Source: Gammaproteobacteria bacterium
Lineage (GTDB): Bacteria; Pseudomonadota; Gammaproteobacteria; Pseudomonadales; Azotimanducaceae_A
Reading direction: 5' to 3'
NCBI GenBank assembly: GCA_026713405.1
Contig: JAPOON010000209.1
Location: 1-7,138 of the forward strand
DNA length: 7,138 nt
Shown here: positions 4,923 through 7,138 of the stretch, piece by piece
Numbering within the stretch: the stretch's first letter is position 1
Layout of the letters: each line of letters begins with the position of its first letter
Position numbers and translations under genes: made by a program
The notes under the pieces: model-generated
What the model was told of the DNA's origin: nothing
What the model saw: only the letters and a program-made list of their open reading frames with translations
Database searches by the model: none

Positions 4923-7138
4923 ATGAGTGTCAGACGAATCGGTTGTCATCTGTTTTTTGCCGGTACCCTGGCTTGTACCGGAATTGTTGTTTCGGGTCCG
5001 GTCGCCGCCGAAGGCGCAAGCGAATCGGACCAGGCTGTTGTCGAGGAGGTGATCGTCACGGCCCGTAAGCGAGAGGAACGGGCCATCGATACCCCGGTGG
5101 CGGTATCGGTCATGAATGAGGACGACCTCGACCTCTACAACACCCGTGATCTCACCCAGCTCACCGAGCGCATCCCGGGCCTGGAGGTCATTCACAGCGG
5201 CGGTGGCGGCGCCGGCGGCAACATGACGATCCGCGGCATCGGCAAACCGCCGGGAACCGCGGATTACGGCATCGACGCGCCGGTTTCCCTGGTAATCGAC
5301 GGCATGCCGTTCTCCCGCAACCACATGATCCTCACCGGGTTCTTCGATTCCGAAGCGGTGGAGGTGCTCAAGGGTCCCCAGGCGCTCTATTTCGGCAAGA
5401 ATAGCCCGGCCGGGGTGATCGCCATCCGCAGCAAGACCCCCGATGTGGGCGCGCCCATGGAGGGATTCGTGCGGGCGCAGTACGAGTTCGTCGCCGAAGA
5501 CCCGGTGGTGGAGGCGGGTTTCAGCCTGCCGCTTGGCGACCAACTGGCCATCCGTCTGGCCGGCAGGCGCCAGGACATGCAGGGAGGATGGATCGAAAAC
5601 GTCGCTGAACCCCTGGATGCCAGCGGGCTGTATCCGGGCACCAACTACTCGACCCGGGGCGCCTCGTACGACGAGTATCCCGCGCAGAAGCAATCTGTCG
5701 TTCGCTTTACGGCAGTGTGGGAACCGAACGAGCGCTTCGATGCGACGCTGAAGATGTTCCGCTCCTACACCAAGCGTAACGATGCAGCGGCCACCATTCT
5801 CTGGTCCTGCGCGGACGGGCCGGGCGCGAATCCGACGCACCTGGGCATCTGGCCCGACCCGACGCAGATCTGCCCGGACCACAGTGCCAAGCTGAAGCGC
5901 ACGGGTCCGCTGCCGCCGGCGGAGGTCGCCGAAGCGGCGCCGCGCCTGACGGAGGACTCCCGCTTCCATTACAAGCTCGATCAATATGTGCATACGCTGC
6001 AGATGAACCTGGATCTCGGTAATTTCACGCTGACGTCAGTGAGCGGGCTGTGGGACTACAGGCACCGCGAATACACCAACTACGGTTATACGAGTTGGGC
6101 CATCGTGGTTTCCAAGCAGGGCGAGTCGGGCGAGGCATTTACCCAGGAACTGCGCCTGTCGTCGAATCTCGACGGGCCGGTGAACTTCACCCTCGGCGGG
6201 TTCTACGAGAAGACCGAGCGTGACCTGCAGGCGCCCGTGCAGCTCGTGCCGTCCGGGTTTTTCAATATCTTCGGGTTGCAGGTCACCCCATGGCCGCACC
6301 CGGGGCCGTACCAGGGCACCTACATCAACTACCACCAGATCTGGGACAACGATATCGAGACGATTTCGGCGTTCGCCAGCGTCGACTGGCAGGTCAGCGA
6401 AAATCTGGAGCTATCCGGCGGGCTTCGCTACACCGAGGAGGACCGGGAAGCCATCGGCGGCAATGTCTTTGAAAACAGCAGCTTTTTCGGATTCGGGCCA
6501 GCGGGCTATGTGTACAACCCCAAGGACAAGTCCGACAACGTCTCTCCGGAGATCACGGCCAGCTATCACCTGAACGACGATGTCATGGTCTACGCAGCCT
6601 ACAAGACCGGATTTCAGTCCGCGGGCATTTCCAATCCGGGTACGGTACCCAACCTGTCGTCTCTGCCGCTGGATGTGCAGAACGAGACGCTGATCTTCGA
6701 TGAAACCACCATCAAGGGATTCGAGGGAGGCCTGAAGGGCACCTTCATGGAAGGCCGGATGCGCGCCGACCTGGCGGCATTCTGGTACGAACTGAAAGAC
6801 CTGCAGGTGGGTATTTTCAACTCCAATACCACCACCTTCACGCTGCAGAACGCGGCGGTGGCCCACAACTGGGGCTTCGAGGCATCGTCCATCTTCCAGG
6901 CCAGCGAGCGCCTGCAGCTGCGGTTCGCCGGCCAGTACAACCACCTGGAGTACGATGAGTTCCCTGACGCGGGCTGTCACCCAGTGGATGGCCAGTTGGG
7001 CGCGGCTTTGCCTACTGTAGGCCCAGGCTGTCACATCGGGCCCCTGGGAGCGGCGATACAGGATCTGTCCGGGGAACGCTACGGCAACGCGCCCCTGCAG
7101 GTAAACGCCGGTTTCACCTACGACTACCCGCTGATGGA
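4923..7138 (+). CDS. TonB-dependent outer-membrane receptor, 3' truncated by window edge
   Basis: At least 738 residues are visible and the frame is still open at the right edge. The protein would import a substrate across the outer membrane using TonB energy. Residues 1 to about 29 form a signal peptide with a hydrophobic core (FFAGTLACTGIVVSG) and an Ala-rich cleavage site before EGASES. The TonB box EVIVTA is at 42-47. The plug domain follows, with MTIRGIG (101-107), VSLVIDGMPF (121-130) and VEVLKGPQALYFGKNSPAGV (146-165). The beta-barrel starts near 185, with strand-like repeats and the late SGGLRYTEE and VYAAYKTGFQSAG blocks. Two cysteines, C296 and C317, may form a disulfide in an extracellular loop. 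The ATG at 4923 has GGGGAG 7 nt upstream. Sequence style fits receptors for large hydrophobic or aromatic compounds in catabolic loci, but the ligand cannot be told. It is divergent from the ferredoxin gene across 164 nt. Confidence 0.95.
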   Translation, partial: MSVRRIGCHLFFAGTLACTGIVVSGPVAAEGASESDQAVVEEVIVTARKREERAIDTPVAVSVMNEDDLDLYNTRDLTQLTERIPGLEVIHSGGGGAGGNMTIRGIGKPPGTADYGIDAPVSLVIDGMPFSRNHMILTGFFDSEAVEVLKGPQALYFGKNSPAGVIAIRSKTPDVGAPMEGFVRAQYEFVAEDPVVEAGFSLPLGDQLAIRLAGRRQDMQGGWIENVAEPLDASGLYPGTNYSTRGASYDEYPAQKQSVVRFTAVWEPNERFDATLKMFRSYTKRNDAAATILWSCADGPGANPTHLGIWPDPTQICPDHSAKLKRTGPLPPAEVAEAAPRLTEDSRFHYKLDQYVHTLQMNLDLGNFTLTSVSGLWDYRHREYTNYGYTSWAIVVSKQGESGEAFTQELRLSSNLDGPVNFTLGGFYEKTERDLQAPVQLVPSGFFNIFGLQVTPWPHPGPYQGTYINYHQIWDNDIETISAFASVDWQVSENLELSGGLRYTEEDREAIGGNVFENSSFFGFGPAGYVYNPKDKSDNVSPEITASYHLNDDVMVYAAYKTGFQSAGISNPGTVPNLSSLPLDVQNETLIFDETTIKGFEGGLKGTFMEGRMRADLAAFWYELKDLQVGIFNSNTTTFTLQNAAVAHNWGFEASSIFQASERLQLRFAGQYNHLEYDEFPDAGCHPVDGQLGAALPTVGPGCHIGPLGAAIQDLSGERYGNAPLQVNAGFTYDYPLM

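Noticed and set aside
4812..5993. Long open frame on the minus strand (393 codons) opposite the start of the TonB receptor
   Set aside because: The receptor frame has a signal peptide, TonB box and plug motifs. The antisense product shows no domain, and the frame runs through the receptor promoter.
6411..7034. Minus-strand open frame of 207 codons
   Set aside because: It lies wholly inside the receptor barrel region and has no recognisable features.

Overview
The window is a GC-rich stretch of bacterial chromosome, about 7.1 kb. It most likely comes from a Gram-negative proteobacterium, because it carries a TonB-dependent outer-membrane receptor with a signal peptide. Shine-Dalgarno-like sites and sigma-70-like promoters are easy to find. 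The taxon is inferred from gene content only: a gammaproteobacterium or sphingomonad-like alphaproteobacterium with aromatic or lipid catabolism would fit. Both edges cut through genes.

Layout from left to right. (1) 1-867 (+) is the C-terminal part of an indolepyruvate oxidoreductase beta-subunit family protein (DUF6537 region). It ends in a stem-loop that contains its stop codon and is followed by a T-rich tail. (2) 915-1508 (+) is a complete type II toxin-antitoxin operon of YefM-YoeB type, with overlapping genes and a tandem GTAC-core operator just before the antitoxin. (3) 1587-2885 (-) is a complete cytochrome P450. It converges on the toxin and is preceded by a 219-nt non-coding stretch with several inverted repeats and an AT-rich patch. 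(4) 3105-3626 (-) is a VOC (glyoxalase-fold) protein with a recognisable extended -10 promoter. (5) 3739-4422 (+) is a two-gene pair: a 66-residue Nif11-domain-like small protein and a retropepsin-like (clan AA) aspartic protease, the latter probably starting at a GTG. (6) 4456-4758 (-) is a 7Fe-type ferredoxin. (7) 4923-7138 (+) is a TonB-dependent receptor that runs off the right edge. A perfect dyad lies between its predicted -35 and -10 boxes.

How they may work together (inference). The P450, the ferredoxin as electron donor, the VOC protein and the receptor form a plausible unit for taking up and oxidising a hydrophobic or bulky substrate. The dyad at the receptor promoter looks like the binding site of a local repressor not encoded in the window. 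The toxin-antitoxin operon and the Nif11-like/protease pair look like accessory pieces set between the metabolic genes. The least explained part is the Nif11-like/protease pair. No RNA gene, insertion sequence or CRISPR array was seen. There is no stretch over 300 bases without a gene.
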